Source: a virus
Length of the DNA: 24,503 nt
Virus record (IMG/VR): IMGVR_UViG_3300037070_001930
Span: 1 to 24,503 of that record
Reading direction: 5' to 3' (one strand)
The position numbers and the translations under genes are program-made. This document shows positions 15,226 to 21,748 of the stretch, piece after piece (position 1 is the stretch's first letter; every line of letters starts with the position of its first letter). Below the pieces are notes generated by a model. The model was not told the DNA's origin and made no database searches. It worked only from the letters and a program-made list of their open reading frames with translations.

Positions 15226-16623
15226 CTAGAGCATCCGCAGATTGCGGTCTTCCGGGTGAACGGCCTTGTCGAGCCGATGCTCCAGAAGGCGCTCCAGATA
15301 GGGCTTTTCTTCTTCCTGTTCGATGGGCGACGGCATCCGCGACATGATCGCGTAGCGGAGCGCGTCCAAAGCGTCGTCGTTCTCCTTCTCGATGTCGTCG
15401 GTGCCCTCCTTGATCTTCGCGGACGGCAGCTCCCTGATCACGTTCGCGCAGGTGTCGAAGAAGCGCATCCGCGGGAAACCGTCGGCCATCCGCTCAGACA
15501 GCATCTCGTCGATCCGGTTCCAGCCGCCCAAGCGTTCGTTCTGAGCGCGCGCAGCGAAGATGCCGTAGTCCGCGAACTCCAAGGCGGTGGACTCGTACTC
15601 GGAACGCTTCGCCCAGGTGGACGGGTCCATCCAGCGCGACGACGGGGCGATGTTCAGCCGCTGCTCCAGCTTCAGCATCTCGGCGCAATGCCACGAAACC
15701 GGCTTCTCGCGCTCGTAGTGCTCCGCGACCACCCACCAGCGGCCCTCGAAGTCGATGGCGACCCACACGGCAGCGGTCGGGTGGTTCCAGCCGTAGTCGA
15801 TGGCCTGGATGACCTCCCAGGACTGCGGGATCTCGAAAGGGGTGCAGACGTGGATGGCTGGATCCCACACAGGGAACCGCTTGCCGCCGAACGCGCCCCA
15901 TTCGCCCAGGATGAAGCGCCGGAAGAACATCGGGTTCGTCTCCTTGCGCCGCATCATCCGCGCGTAGTACCTCGGGTCGAGGTTGTGCCTGTTCTCCATC
16001 AGGGAGACGGCAACGCGGCGGGTCTGCGGCTCCTTCGTCAGCGGATCGACGAAGCGGTTGTACACCCAATGATCCTCGGGACCTGGGTTAGCGACCAGCA
16101 GCGCCTTCCCAGGCCCGCGAGGGTCGCTCATTCTACTGGTCAGCGTCTCGTAGAGCTGGAAGTACGCGGCTCCGGTCAACTCCTCCACCTGGTCGATGAA
16201 GAACCCGGCGATGGTGACGTTGCGGATCTTGTCTTCCGCCTCAGATGCGTTCTCGGCTGAACGGAACAGGATCTGCGCCCCGTTCTTCAAGATCAGCGTC
16301 TCGTCCTTCGCCAAGTACCGCTCGATCAGCTCGGGCGGGCAGGCTGCGGGCATCCGACCGTCGCCCTTGTAGAAAGCAGCCTGAACGGAGTCCGCCAGCT
16401 CTCGGTAGGTCTTCCGCATGACCACGAACTTCCAGTTGGGGCCACCGTACTTCCAGGCCCAGGCGACGATCAGCTTGCAGGCACCCTGCGTCTTCCCGGA
16501 ACGGATCGCGCCGTCGAAAAGGACCTCCTCAGCGTCCGGGTGGTTCGCTTCGGCCCAAAAGTCGATCTGCTTCTGGTTCGGGACGAACGTGTCGCGGACG
16601 ACCTTGACGCCGAGGTCTGTCAC
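15226..16623 (-). CDS. terL: Terminase large subunit
   Basis: This 465-residue DNA-packaging motor has an N-terminal ATPase and a C-terminal nuclease. The Walker A motif is GAIRSGKT (residues 38-45). The Walker B region is AGFFIDQVEEL, with D144 and acidic E147/E148. RxGxP-like and ANPGPEDHWVYN segments fit motif III. The nuclease domain has RFILGEWGAFGGKRFPVWDP, the first acidic residue in AIDYGW (D276) and the late acidic cluster DDALDALRYAI. The motif order and length match standard tailed-phage TerL. The GTG start overlaps the small-subunit stop (GTGA). The motor docks on the portal and cuts concatemers. The Walker B reads D-Q-V-E rather than the commoner D-E, a variant I regard as tolerated. 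Confidence 0.93.
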   Translation of the reverse strand: MTDLGVKVVRDTFVPNQKQIDFWAEANHPDAEEVLFDGAIRSGKTQGACKLIVAWAWKYGGPNWKFVVMRKTYRELADSVQAAFYKGDGRMPAACPPELIERYLAKDETLILKNGAQILFRSAENASEAEDKIRNVTIAGFFIDQVEELTGAAYFQLYETLTSRMSDPRGPGKALLVANPGPEDHWVYNRFVDPLTKEPQTRRVAVSLMENRHNLDPRYYARMMRRKETNPMFFRRFILGEWGAFGGKRFPVWDPAIHVCTPFEIPQSWEVIQAIDYGWNHPTAAVWVAIDFEGRWWVVAEHYEREKPVSWHCAEMLKLEQRLNIAPSSRWMDPSTWAKRSEYESTALEFADYGIFAARAQNERLGGWNRIDEMLSERMADGFPRMRFFDTCANVIRELPSAKIKEGTDDIEKENDDALDALRYAIMSRMPSPIEQEEEKPYLERLLEHRLDKAVHPEDRNLRML

Positions 16624-17144
16624 TCGTCGATCACCTCGAAATCGGCGTCTTCGGCACCGGAGATCTCGTCAAATGCTTCGGCTGCGTCTGCAATCTCCTC
16701 AACATGCTCGGGAATCATCACCACAGTCTCGTATCGGAGGGTGTGAAGCTGCTCTCCCTCCAACTTCAGCGACTGCGCGGGCTTCCCCTTGCCCCATTCG
16801 AGGATTTTGACGGCTGCGCGGGCCTGAATCGTCTCGTCTTCGCTGTCGAGCTGCTCCTCCAGCACCCGGATCGCCTTCGGAACGAGCTTTGCGATGGCGT
16901 CGGCCTCGATTTCGGTGATTCGGGGCTTCCGGCGACGGCCACCCAGCTTCGTCGGGTCCGTTTTCGCCATTTCCATCCGCTTGCGCGTCATTTCGCGCAT
17001 TTCCTCGGCGGTGCGGCCCTTCCGCTTCGGCTTCAGGTCCTCCACCACGTCCGGCAGGATCTCCGCAATCGGCTGGGGCGACGTGACTTCGCCGTTGTGC
17101 TGCGCCCGCTCGCGCCGTTCCCGCTTTTTCGGACTCCCTGGCAT
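16620..17144 (-). CDS. terS: Terminase small subunit candidate
   Basis: A 174-residue protein directly upstream of terL with a GTGA overlap. The N-terminus is basic (PKKRERRERAQHN) and a middle segment (KGRTAEEMREMTRKRMEMAK) is helical. The diagnostic part is KLVPKAIRVLEEQLDSEDE followed by ARAAVKILEWGKGKPAQSL, a helical repeat ending in G-x-G-K-P-x-Q that is common in small terminases. The C-terminus is very acidic (EEIADAAEAFDEISGAEDAD), a likely contact for TerL or portal. Its expected role is DNA recognition and regulation of the packaging motor. The recognition site itself is not visible. The ribosome site is weak. Confidence 0.75.
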   Translation of the reverse strand: MPGSPKKRERRERAQHNGEVTSPQPIAEILPDVVEDLKPKRKGRTAEEMREMTRKRMEMAKTDPTKLGGRRRKPRITEIEADAIAKLVPKAIRVLEEQLDSEDETIQARAAVKILEWGKGKPAQSLKLEGEQLHTLRYETVVMIPEHVEEIADAAEAFDEISGAEDADFEVIDE

Positions 17145-17168
17145 GGCCGGGGATCCTACTGACTAGGG

Positions 17169-17197
17169 AAGACGACGCTTACTCAGGCAGTCGTCTT
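17169..17197 (-). terminator. Hairpin across the stop of the ribbon-helix-helix gene
   Basis: An 8-bp perfect inverted repeat (AAGACGAC at 17169-17176, complement at 17190-17197) with a 13-base loop spans the stop codon at 17183-17185 of the leftward 57-residue gene. There is no T-run after it, so termination would be weak; it may just partially separate this gene from the packaging operon. Confidence 0.35.
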
Positions 17198-17356
17198 GCG
17201 CCGCTTCCGCTTCGGCGGGTGAGCCTTCAAATAGAAGGGGACCGCCTTGCGGATCAGGGGCGAAAGCTCGTCGCCACGGCGTTCGGCCTCGATCATCCAG
17301 GCCTCTTTTTCGCCGGGGGGGACTCTCAAGTCGATTCTGTCGGTGTGCTTCGCCAT
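17183..17356 (-). CDS. Ribbon-helix-helix-like small regulator candidate
   Basis: A 57-residue protein starting at ATG 17356 (MAKHTDRIDLRVPPGEKEAW). It shows the beta-helix-helix layout of ribbon-helix-helix DNA-binding proteins: a short strand (RIDLRV, residues 7-12), helix A (PGEKEAWMIEAERRG), turn, helix B (LSPLIRKAVPFYLKA), and a very basic C-terminal tail (KRKRRKTTA). An upstream extension of the frame to 17434 overlaps the control region and looks non-coding. It is the first leftward gene beside the divergent control region, so autoregulation through the inverted repeat there is plausible. No ribosome site is visible; TATACT about ten bases upstream could give a nearly leaderless mRNA. 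Confidence 0.65.
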   Translation of the reverse strand: MAKHTDRIDLRVPPGEKEAWMIEAERRGDELSPLIRKAVPFYLKAHPPKRKRRKTTA

Positions 17357-17359
17357 CGG

Positions 17360-17419
17360 GTACACACAGTATAGCGACGACCGGACATCGGGGTGGCGCG
17401 GGGTCTGCGATGTGTGTAC
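17360..17419. promoter_or_regulatory. Divergent promoter/operator region with 9-bp inverted repeat
   Basis: Between the leftward virion block and the rightward early cluster, GTACACACA (17360-17368) and TGTGTGTAC (17411-17419) form a perfect 9-bp inverted repeat 42 bases apart. The rightward copy runs into a -10-like TACAAT (17417-17422). The leftward copy follows a -10-like TATACT (minus strand, 17373-17368). Neither has a convincing -35 match. The symmetric placement suggests that one protein controls both directions; the repressor is unproven, with the adjacent ribbon-helix-helix gene as first candidate. Confidence 0.5.
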
Positions 17420-17450
17420 AATGTGTCGTACCACCTATCCCAAAGGGTGA

Positions 17451-17484
17451 TGCCGGGACCCCCGCTGCGGTGGAGGTCCCGGCA
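17451..17484 (+). promoter_or_regulatory. Perfect 10-bp hairpin in the leader of the early operon
   Basis: TGCCGGGACC (17451-17460) pairs with GGTCCCGGCA (17475-17484) across a 14-base loop. It ends 10 bases before the AGGAGG ribosome site of the first rightward gene. It could be an attenuator, an mRNA-stabilising 5' hairpin or a protein-binding site; it lacks a T-run. Confidence 0.55.
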
Positions 17485-17505
17485 CTACAACTGTAGGAGG
17501 TCCGT

Positions 17506-18648
17506 GTGACGGACATTACGAGGGCAGACCGGGTGAAGCCACTTGCGATCAAGTGGCTTTGGCGAGGTCGGATCCCTTGCGGGATGATCAGCATTGTCGC
17601 TGGCCGTCCGGGTGAGGGTAAGTCGATGTTCGCGGCGCATCTGGCCGCTGACATCTCGAAGACGGGCCAGTTGGTCATTTCCAGCAACATGGAGGATCCG
17701 CTGGCGCAGGTTGTCCGGCCGCGGTTCGAGGCGGCTGGCGCGGACCTGACGAAGATCGAGTTCGTGCAGGGGATCTACGGCCTGCCGGACGGTTTCGAGC
17801 AAGTCGAGGAGCTGGTGCGGAAGATGAAGCCCGCCCTGTTCCTGATGGATCCGATTGCCGCCCATCTGCGGGTGTCGATCTTCAACGATCAGGAGGTCCG
17901 CACCGTCCTGTCGCCGCTGTCGAAGCTGGCAGCCGAGACCGGGACGGCGTTCGTGTTCATCCACCACGTCGTCAAGAACTTCACCGGGGGCTACGCGCTG
18001 AGAGCGGTCGGCGGGTCCGGTGGAGGTCTGCCGGGTGCTGCGCGCGCGGTCTACATCTTCGGGTCGAAGTCGAAGGGAACCGACGAGAGGTTCCTGGCGA
18101 CGGCCAAGTTCAACCTGAACGTGTGGCCCAAGGCGGTGGCTTTCGAGGTCGAGGACCACGAGTTCGTCATCGGCAAGGGAAAGAACGCGCAGATGCTTTC
18201 GGCTGGGTCGCTGATCGTGACGGACGACGAGGACAAGACGACGGCGGAGGCAATCCTGGAAGGGTCGATGCCGTCAATCGCAGAGGACAGCAGCCCGAAG
18301 AAGGCTCTGGCCGCGGCGTCCCTGACGACGTATCTTGCAGACGGCCCGCAGCCGTCGAACGAGCTGCGTGAGGACATGCTTCAGGAGGGCCACACATGGA
18401 AGACGGTGAGGAATGCGGCGGAAGCTATCGGCATTGAGAAGGTCCGCGTTGGCTTCGGTGGTTCGGGATATTGGGTGTGGGCACTTCCGCCTGGGCACCC
18501 GGCCCTCAGCCCCATCGCCGCGGGTCTACCTGTCGCTGGTGACGACGAACCCGTACAAGATGAACCCGAGGACGGGGTACAGGTTCCAGCCGAAGATGAC
18601 GTTCACGTCAGCGACGGATCTGTGGTCGAGGGCGGCGAAGATGCCTAA
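17506..18648 (+). CDS. RecA-fold AAA ATPase, RepA/DnaB-like helicase candidate
   Basis: A 380-residue protein beginning at GTG 17506 with AGGAGG five bases upstream. The core is a RecA-type ATPase: Walker A GRPGEGKS (residues 33-40), sensor/strand region (LVISSNMEDPLAQVVRPRF), Walker B ALFLMDP (residues 110-116), a GTAFVFIHHVVK strand, and GGSGGGLPGAARAVYIFG. The C-terminal part has a winged-helix-like segment (LREDMLQEGHTWKTVRNAAE ... GFGGSGYWVWALP), then an acidic tail. This is the layout of RepA/AAA_25-like ATPases linked to phage and plasmid replication. It leads the rightward cluster, as expected for a replication gene. No primase or polymerase domain is attached. The helicase role is inferred. 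Confidence 0.82.
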   Translation: MTDITRADRVKPLAIKWLWRGRIPCGMISIVAGRPGEGKSMFAAHLAADISKTGQLVISSNMEDPLAQVVRPRFEAAGADLTKIEFVQGIYGLPDGFEQVEELVRKMKPALFLMDPIAAHLRVSIFNDQEVRTVLSPLSKLAAETGTAFVFIHHVVKNFTGGYALRAVGGSGGGLPGAARAVYIFGSKSKGTDERFLATAKFNLNVWPKAVAFEVEDHEFVIGKGKNAQMLSAGSLIVTDDEDKTTAEAILEGSMPSIAEDSSPKKALAAASLTTYLADGPQPSNELREDMLQEGHTWKTVRNAAEAIGIEKVRVGFGGSGYWVWALPPGHPALSPIAAGLPVAGDDEPVQDEPEDGVQVPAEDDVHVSDGSVVEGGEDA

Positions 18649-19207
18649 CCTTCCCTGCCCCGAGTGCGGGGACCTGGTGGACGTGAGCGAGATCTCGACC
18701 CATTGGGCCACCGCACACGCGCCCGTCGCAGAGGGCGTTGTCATCCCCGACAAGATCGGTGAAGTGGTCGCGTGGAGGGCGTGGAAGTGCCAGCTCTCGA
18801 AGACGACCCCTGGCGGTGTCGAGTTGGTGTCGGCAACGCGCGATTCGGTCTGGCCGCACGACGACTGGATGATCGCTGAGTGCCCGAACCACCACGACCA
18901 CAAGGTCGAGGGTGGGGTCCCCGGCAAGAACTGCACCTGCGGGATCTACGCAGCGAAGACGCGGGAGCAGCTTGTCAACCTGAAGTACGGTGTGTACAGC
19001 GAATACCAGAATGTTGTGATTGGCGAGGTCGCAATGGTCGGCAAGGTCATCCCTGGGTCGCAGGGGTGGAGGGCAAGCAAGGCGCGGATCAAGTCCATCC
19101 TGGTCCCGTACGAGCATTGGCAGATGGTGGCCCCGCTGAAGAAGTCCTACGACGTGCCTGTCGATCTGGCGACCACGCTGGTGATCAACCCGAAGGAGGT
19201 CATGTAG
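18641..19207 (+). CDS. Zinc-finger protein with cysteine/histidine-rich C-terminal module
   Basis: A 188-residue protein from ATG 18641, overlapping the ATPase stop by 8 bases; a longer frame upstream is shadow sequence. The N-terminus is a C2H2-type finger: CPECGDLVDVSEISTHWATAH (C-x2-C, then H-x4-H). Later come VVAWRAWKC, VWPHDDWMIAECPNHHDH, and NCTCGIYAAKTREQLVN, followed by VVIGEVAMVGKVIPGSQGWR and a C-terminal beta-rich end. The C-T-C-G-I-Y-A element with preceding His/Cys residues looks like a second metal site, a combination I have the impression of seeing in uncharacterised actinobacterial phage proteins. A DNA- or protein-binding role near the replication ATPase is likely but unproven. 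Confidence 0.78.
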   Translation: MPNLPCPECGDLVDVSEISTHWATAHAPVAEGVVIPDKIGEVVAWRAWKCQLSKTTPGGVELVSATRDSVWPHDDWMIAECPNHHDHKVEGGVPGKNCTCGIYAAKTREQLVNLKYGVYSEYQNVVIGEVAMVGKVIPGSQGWRASKARIKSILVPYEHWQMVAPLKKSYDVPVDLATTLVINPKEVM

Positions 19208-19338
19208 TGGAAATCGGAAAAGAGGGTGAACCGTTCACGACCGAGCCGGTCGAGGATCCGTACCGGAAAGACGACCCGGTGGAAGCCCCGGAGTACACAC
19301 CGGAGCCTGTTCCCGACCGCGAGAAGGTTCCTGCCTAG
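19207..19338 (+). CDS. 43-residue acidic proline-rich peptide
   Basis: A short gene in a long-ORF shadow. GTG 19207 overlaps the preceding TAG by one base and AAGGAGG sits seven bases upstream, an excellent ribosome site. The peptide (starting MEIGKEGEPFTTEPVEDPYR) is rich in Glu, Pro and Asp with a TPEPVPDREKVPA end. Small Glu/Pro peptides of this style occur in actinobacteria and their phages, usually without known function. The ribosome site and coupled stop make it believable despite its length. It precedes the hairpin at 19347. Confidence 0.7.
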   Translation: MEIGKEGEPFTTEPVEDPYRKDDPVEAPEYTPEPVPDREKVPA

Positions 19339-19346
19339 CAGGGACA

Positions 19347-19391
19347 GCATAGGTGCCCCTCCTGACCCCCCCGGCAGGGGGGCATCTATGC
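19347..19391 (+). terminator. Intercistronic hairpin, C-run/G-run stem
   Basis: GCATAGGTGCCCC (19347-19359) pairs with GGGGCATCTATGC (19379-19391), 13 pairs with one G-U, extended by TCCTG/CAGG. It lies between the 43-residue gene and the next start (19405), which is only 13 bases beyond. No T-run, so it is a partial terminator or mRNA-stability element rather than a certain stop. Confidence 0.5.
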
Positions 19392-19404
19392 CGAAAGGAA
19401 AGCC

Positions 19405-19953
19405 ATGCAGGTGCCCTGGAAGCCGAAGCACGAACCGAAGCCGCTAATCAGCGCGTTCGCCGTGTCGCTTGAAACGTCCACCTTGGAGTACCTGATGCAG
19501 GACCTGGTGTCGGTCTGCAAGGACCAGGGGCACGACCTTGTGTGGTCGGTCGAGAAGAACGTCCTGACAGACTCTTTCACGGTCGATGTCGGCTGCGAGA
19601 ACTGCTTGAACCTCGGCACGAAGACGATCACGAACACGATGACGGCGCGCAAGGAGGACGGCTGGATCTATCAGGTGGTGGACATCTTCCGGGGCGCATT
19701 CTCGGAACGGTGCATCTTCGACCGCTTGGGGATCCTGGCGGCGGGTGTCACCTGCCACCTGGCGCAGATGGGAGACCTACCCGAGTCCTTGTTCATTCAG
19801 ACCTGGCTGGCTGGGGGTGGAAAGGACCCAGAGAACGCGGTGGCGATGGCGAAGAAGATCAACCTTGTCGTCCTACCGCCGTACGACTATCGACATAGCG
19901 ACGAGGACTGGTACGGGCTTCCGCCCGGACACCCGATGAAGGAGAAGACGTGA
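19405..19953 (+). CDS. Unknown protein with a CxxC motif
   Basis: A 182-residue protein from ATG 19405 with AAAGGA upstream. Visible features are a helical N-terminal part (STLEYLMQDLVSVCKDQGHD), GCENCLNLGTKTITNTMTAR around residues 63-82 with a C-x2-C pair, a mixed central part (DGWIYQVVDIFRGAFSERCI), a hydrophobic stretch (GILAAGVTCHLAQMGDLPES), and a Tyr/His/Asp-rich C-terminus. The end overlaps the next start by four bases (GTGA). It looks like a globular cytoplasmic protein of early-region type; I recognise no family. Confidence 0.75.
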   Translation: MQVPWKPKHEPKPLISAFAVSLETSTLEYLMQDLVSVCKDQGHDLVWSVEKNVLTDSFTVDVGCENCLNLGTKTITNTMTARKEDGWIYQVVDIFRGAFSERCIFDRLGILAAGVTCHLAQMGDLPESLFIQTWLAGGGKDPENAVAMAKKINLVVLPPYDYRHSDEDWYGLPPGHPMKEKT

Positions 19954-20141
19954 CGGACTTTCAAGCACTGGTAACTGGAGCACTGATCGGAGGGATGATC
20001 CAGGTCAGCGACGTGATGGGATGCACCGCTGAACCGATGATGGAGGACGGGCTGTACCTGTCGTACTTCATGGTCGAGAGCATCAAGACCGGGGAGCGGT
20101 TGAAGGTGACCGTCCAGGTTGCGGAAGACGAGGGGCTTTGA
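19950..20141 (+). CDS. Small protein of unknown function
   Basis: A 63-residue frame from GTG 19950, in GTGA overlap with the preceding stop and with AAGGAGA upstream. It begins MTDFQALVTGALIGGMIQVS, a moderately hydrophobic amphipathic stretch, followed by MMEDGLYLSYFMVESIKTGE and a charged C-terminus (RLKVTVQVAEDEGL). It is probably not a true membrane protein. It overlaps the next gene's start by four bases (TTGA). Function is unknown. Confidence 0.7.
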   Translation: MTDFQALVTGALIGGMIQVSDVMGCTAEPMMEDGLYLSYFMVESIKTGERLKVTVQVAEDEGL

Positions 20142-20500
20142 GCGTGTTCCTTATGCCGGTGATCAGCCTGGTCTTCGGCGTCCAGGTCTACTGCCACAGC
20201 AACCAGGCCGAGTGGCAGGCGCATCTGAAGCAAGAGAACGTTCCTGCAACGGCGACCGCGTACTACTACCCGGTCCGCAAAGACATCATCCTAGGACCGC
20301 TCGCCTGCAACAACATCGGTACGCAGTTCGGCGCATGGGTGATGGCCCATGAGCTGGCGCATGTGTGGCAGGAGGAGCAAGGGAGGACTTTCGACGAGCC
20401 GGAGGCGGACAGGATCGCCAACCGGACATGGAGCAAGGTTCGAGCGCGCATCTGCAAAGCCAGGGCGTGTGTAGGTCAAATGGTGCGGATTGCACCCTAA
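20138..20500 (+). CDS. Small zinc metallopeptidase-like protein (HExxH)
   Basis: A 120-residue protein starting at TTG 20138 (TTGA overlap with the previous stop) or possibly at ATG 20153. It carries a zincin motif VMAHELAHVWQ (HELAH, residues 71-75). A downstream EPEADRIANRTW supplies a likely third zinc ligand (E89 or D91), matching the H-E-x-x-H ... E/D layout of small peptidases. The N-terminal ~20 residues are hydrophobic (MPVISLVFGVQVYC), so export or membrane association is possible, and C19/C57 could form a disulfide. Substrate is unknown. Similar HExxH proteins occur in actinobacteria. It could alternatively be inactive or regulatory; the catalytic residues are intact. Confidence 0.78.
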   Translation: MSVFLMPVISLVFGVQVYCHSNQAEWQAHLKQENVPATATAYYYPVRKDIILGPLACNNIGTQFGAWVMAHELAHVWQEEQGRTFDEPEADRIANRTWSKVRARICKARACVGQMVRIAP

Positions 20501-20513
20501 CGAGAGGGTCGAA

Positions 20514-21116
20514 GTGAGAAGGATCCATCTGTTCGTGGCTGCGGTGGTGCTGGCGGTGGTGCTTGTGGGCACCGTCCAGGCCGCGCAGTCGGACGACGGC
20601 AAGCGTCTTGCCGGTCCGTTCTGTGTCGGCAAGGCAAACGTGCCCAACCTCCGCGGCATTCTGCGCGCAGGGGTGGTCAGGTCGGTGGCGTTCGGCAAGA
20701 AGTGCCGCCCGACCGAGGACCCGAAGACTGGCTTGGCTGTTTCCGGGCCGCGTGGCCCGCAGGGTCCGCAGGGACCGGCCGGACCTCAGGGTCCCGCTGG
20801 AGGTCCAGGCGGTCAGGGATCGGCTGGTCCGGCAGGTGCGAAGGGCGCTGACGGTCTGAAGGGACCCGCTGGCCCTGCTGGACCTGCTGGACCGGCTGGT
20901 CCTCCTGGCAAGGACGGCAAGGACGGGACGTGTCAGGCAGCACACAGCCTGAAGTCCGGTCCGCACACGTACCCGACGCCTAGCGGCTGCGGCATCGGCA
21001 ACGCGATTGGCTACCTGTGCGTGTCGAACGGCGGCAACGTGAAGTGGGGCGGCTACGACGGCAAGGGCTGCGACCCCGGCCACGATTACGTGGTCAAGGT
21101 CGCCGTCGTCAAGTAG
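20514..21116 (+). CDS. Exported collagen-like (G-x-y) repeat protein
   Basis: A 200-residue protein from GTG 20514, chosen over TTG 20490 because GAGAGGG precedes it and the N-terminus then reads as a signal peptide (MRRIHLFVAAVVLAVVLVGT, likely cut near QA|AQ). A folded N-terminal domain with two cysteines leads into about 20 consecutive Gly-x-y triplets (residues ~78-139, mainly GPA, GPQ and GKD types), a collagen-like triple-helix segment. A C-terminal domain with four cysteines follows (CQAAHS, SGCGIG, GYLCVS, GKGCDPG). Trimerisation and export to the host surface are inferred. It sits beside the metallopeptidase gene in the rightward cluster, not among fibre genes, so it is probably not a tail fibre. 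Resemblance to actinobacterial exported collagen-like proteins suggests host origin. Confidence 0.78.
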   Translation: MRRIHLFVAAVVLAVVLVGTVQAAQSDDGKRLAGPFCVGKANVPNLRGILRAGVVRSVAFGKKCRPTEDPKTGLAVSGPRGPQGPQGPAGPQGPAGGPGGQGSAGPAGAKGADGLKGPAGPAGPAGPAGPPGKDGKDGTCQAAHSLKSGPHTYPTPSGCGIGNAIGYLCVSNGGNVKWGGYDGKGCDPGHDYVVKVAVVK

Positions 21117-21338
21117 GTGGGGAAGCGCAAGGGGGCGTCGGTCAGCTACGACGCCCCCATGCCCCCAATGCAGGTGACCGTGCGCTGGTGCCCGGTCTGC
21201 GAGAAAAACGACATAGACGAGGAGCTGGGAGAATGGCAACACTTTCGGAAGGCGGGGAAGGACACCCCGAGGCGAGTGAAGTGTCCAGGGAGACCAGTGG
21301 AGCTGATCTACAGGTTGGGCGGGTGGTTCTCGACGTAG
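21117..21338 (+). CDS. Small CxxC protein
   Basis: A 73-residue frame from GTG 21117, directly after the collagen-like stop, with no good ribosome site; ATG 21159 and 21168 are alternative starts. It contains VRWCPVCEKNDIDEEL (C-x2-C) and a later single cysteine (VKCPGRPVEL), so a zinc-binding mini-domain is possible. Its 3' half overlaps the next gene's start by about 106 bases in another frame, unusual for this cluster. Coding is likely but not certain; function is unknown. Confidence 0.55.
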   Translation: MGKRKGASVSYDAPMPPMQVTVRWCPVCEKNDIDEELGEWQHFRKAGKDTPRRVKCPGRPVELIYRLGGWFST

Positions 21339-21748
21339 ACACGATGGAAGCCGTGTTCGGGGACCTCGACGAGATCGAAAAGAAGGTCGAGAAGTCGTTG
21401 GAGGACATGGCGTTCATCACCGACGCCGTGAGACAGCTTCAGCAGGAGCGCACCGAGCTGGCGGAGAAGTGCGTGAAGCTGAAGGACAACCTGGACAACG
21501 CGCTGATGCAGTTGAACACGGCCCGCGACCGCAACGCAGAGCTGGCCGAGTGCCTGAAGAAGGTCCGCACAGGCAGCCTGATGGCGATTCGCCGTGCCGC
21601 GTTCGCCCCCGAGATCGGGGTCCGCTACAGCGAGGCGATCCGCGCGGACATCAGCAACGAATGCTGGCTGCTGGAGAGGGACATCGACAAGGTGCTGGGA
21701 GACCCGCCGACCCCGTACCCGCAGTTGGGCCTGGGGTCCGGGTCGTGA
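21233..21748 (+). CDS. Coiled-coil protein of unknown function
   Basis: A 171-residue protein from ATG 21233 with GAGGAG upstream; ATG 21344 would avoid the overlap with the previous gene but lacks a ribosome site. From about residue 44 to 112 it is a continuous charged helix (DLDEIEKKVEKSLEDM, RQLQQERTELAEKCVKLKDN, RDRNAELAECLKK), predicted by eye as a coiled coil. A C-terminal globular part follows (SLMAIRRAAFAPEIGVRY ... NECWLLERDIDKVLGDPPTP). It ends in a GTGA overlap with the next gene. Dimerisation is likely; a partner is unknown. Confidence 0.75.
   Translation: MATLSEGGEGHPEASEVSRETSGADLQVGRVVLDVDTMEAVFGDLDEIEKKVEKSLEDMAFITDAVRQLQQERTELAEKCVKLKDNLDNALMQLNTARDRNAELAECLKKVRTGSLMAIRRAAFAPEIGVRYSEAIRADISNECWLLERDIDKVLGDPPTPYPQLGLGSGS

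Noticed and set aside
15226-16623. Loss of function in terminase Walker B (D-Q-V-E instead of D-E)
   Set aside because: All other ATPase and nuclease motifs are intact and an acidic residue follows closely, so I treat it as a normal family variant.
17163-18159. Leftward frames across the control region and opposite the ATPase gene
   Set aside because: They run through candidate promoters and a hairpin, and the ATPase gene with Walker motifs on the other strand explains the sequence.
20490-20513. Upstream TTG start for the collagen-like protein
   Set aside because: The GTG at 20514 has a ribosome site and gives a proper signal peptide; the TTG would overlap the metallopeptidase gene and bury the signal sequence.
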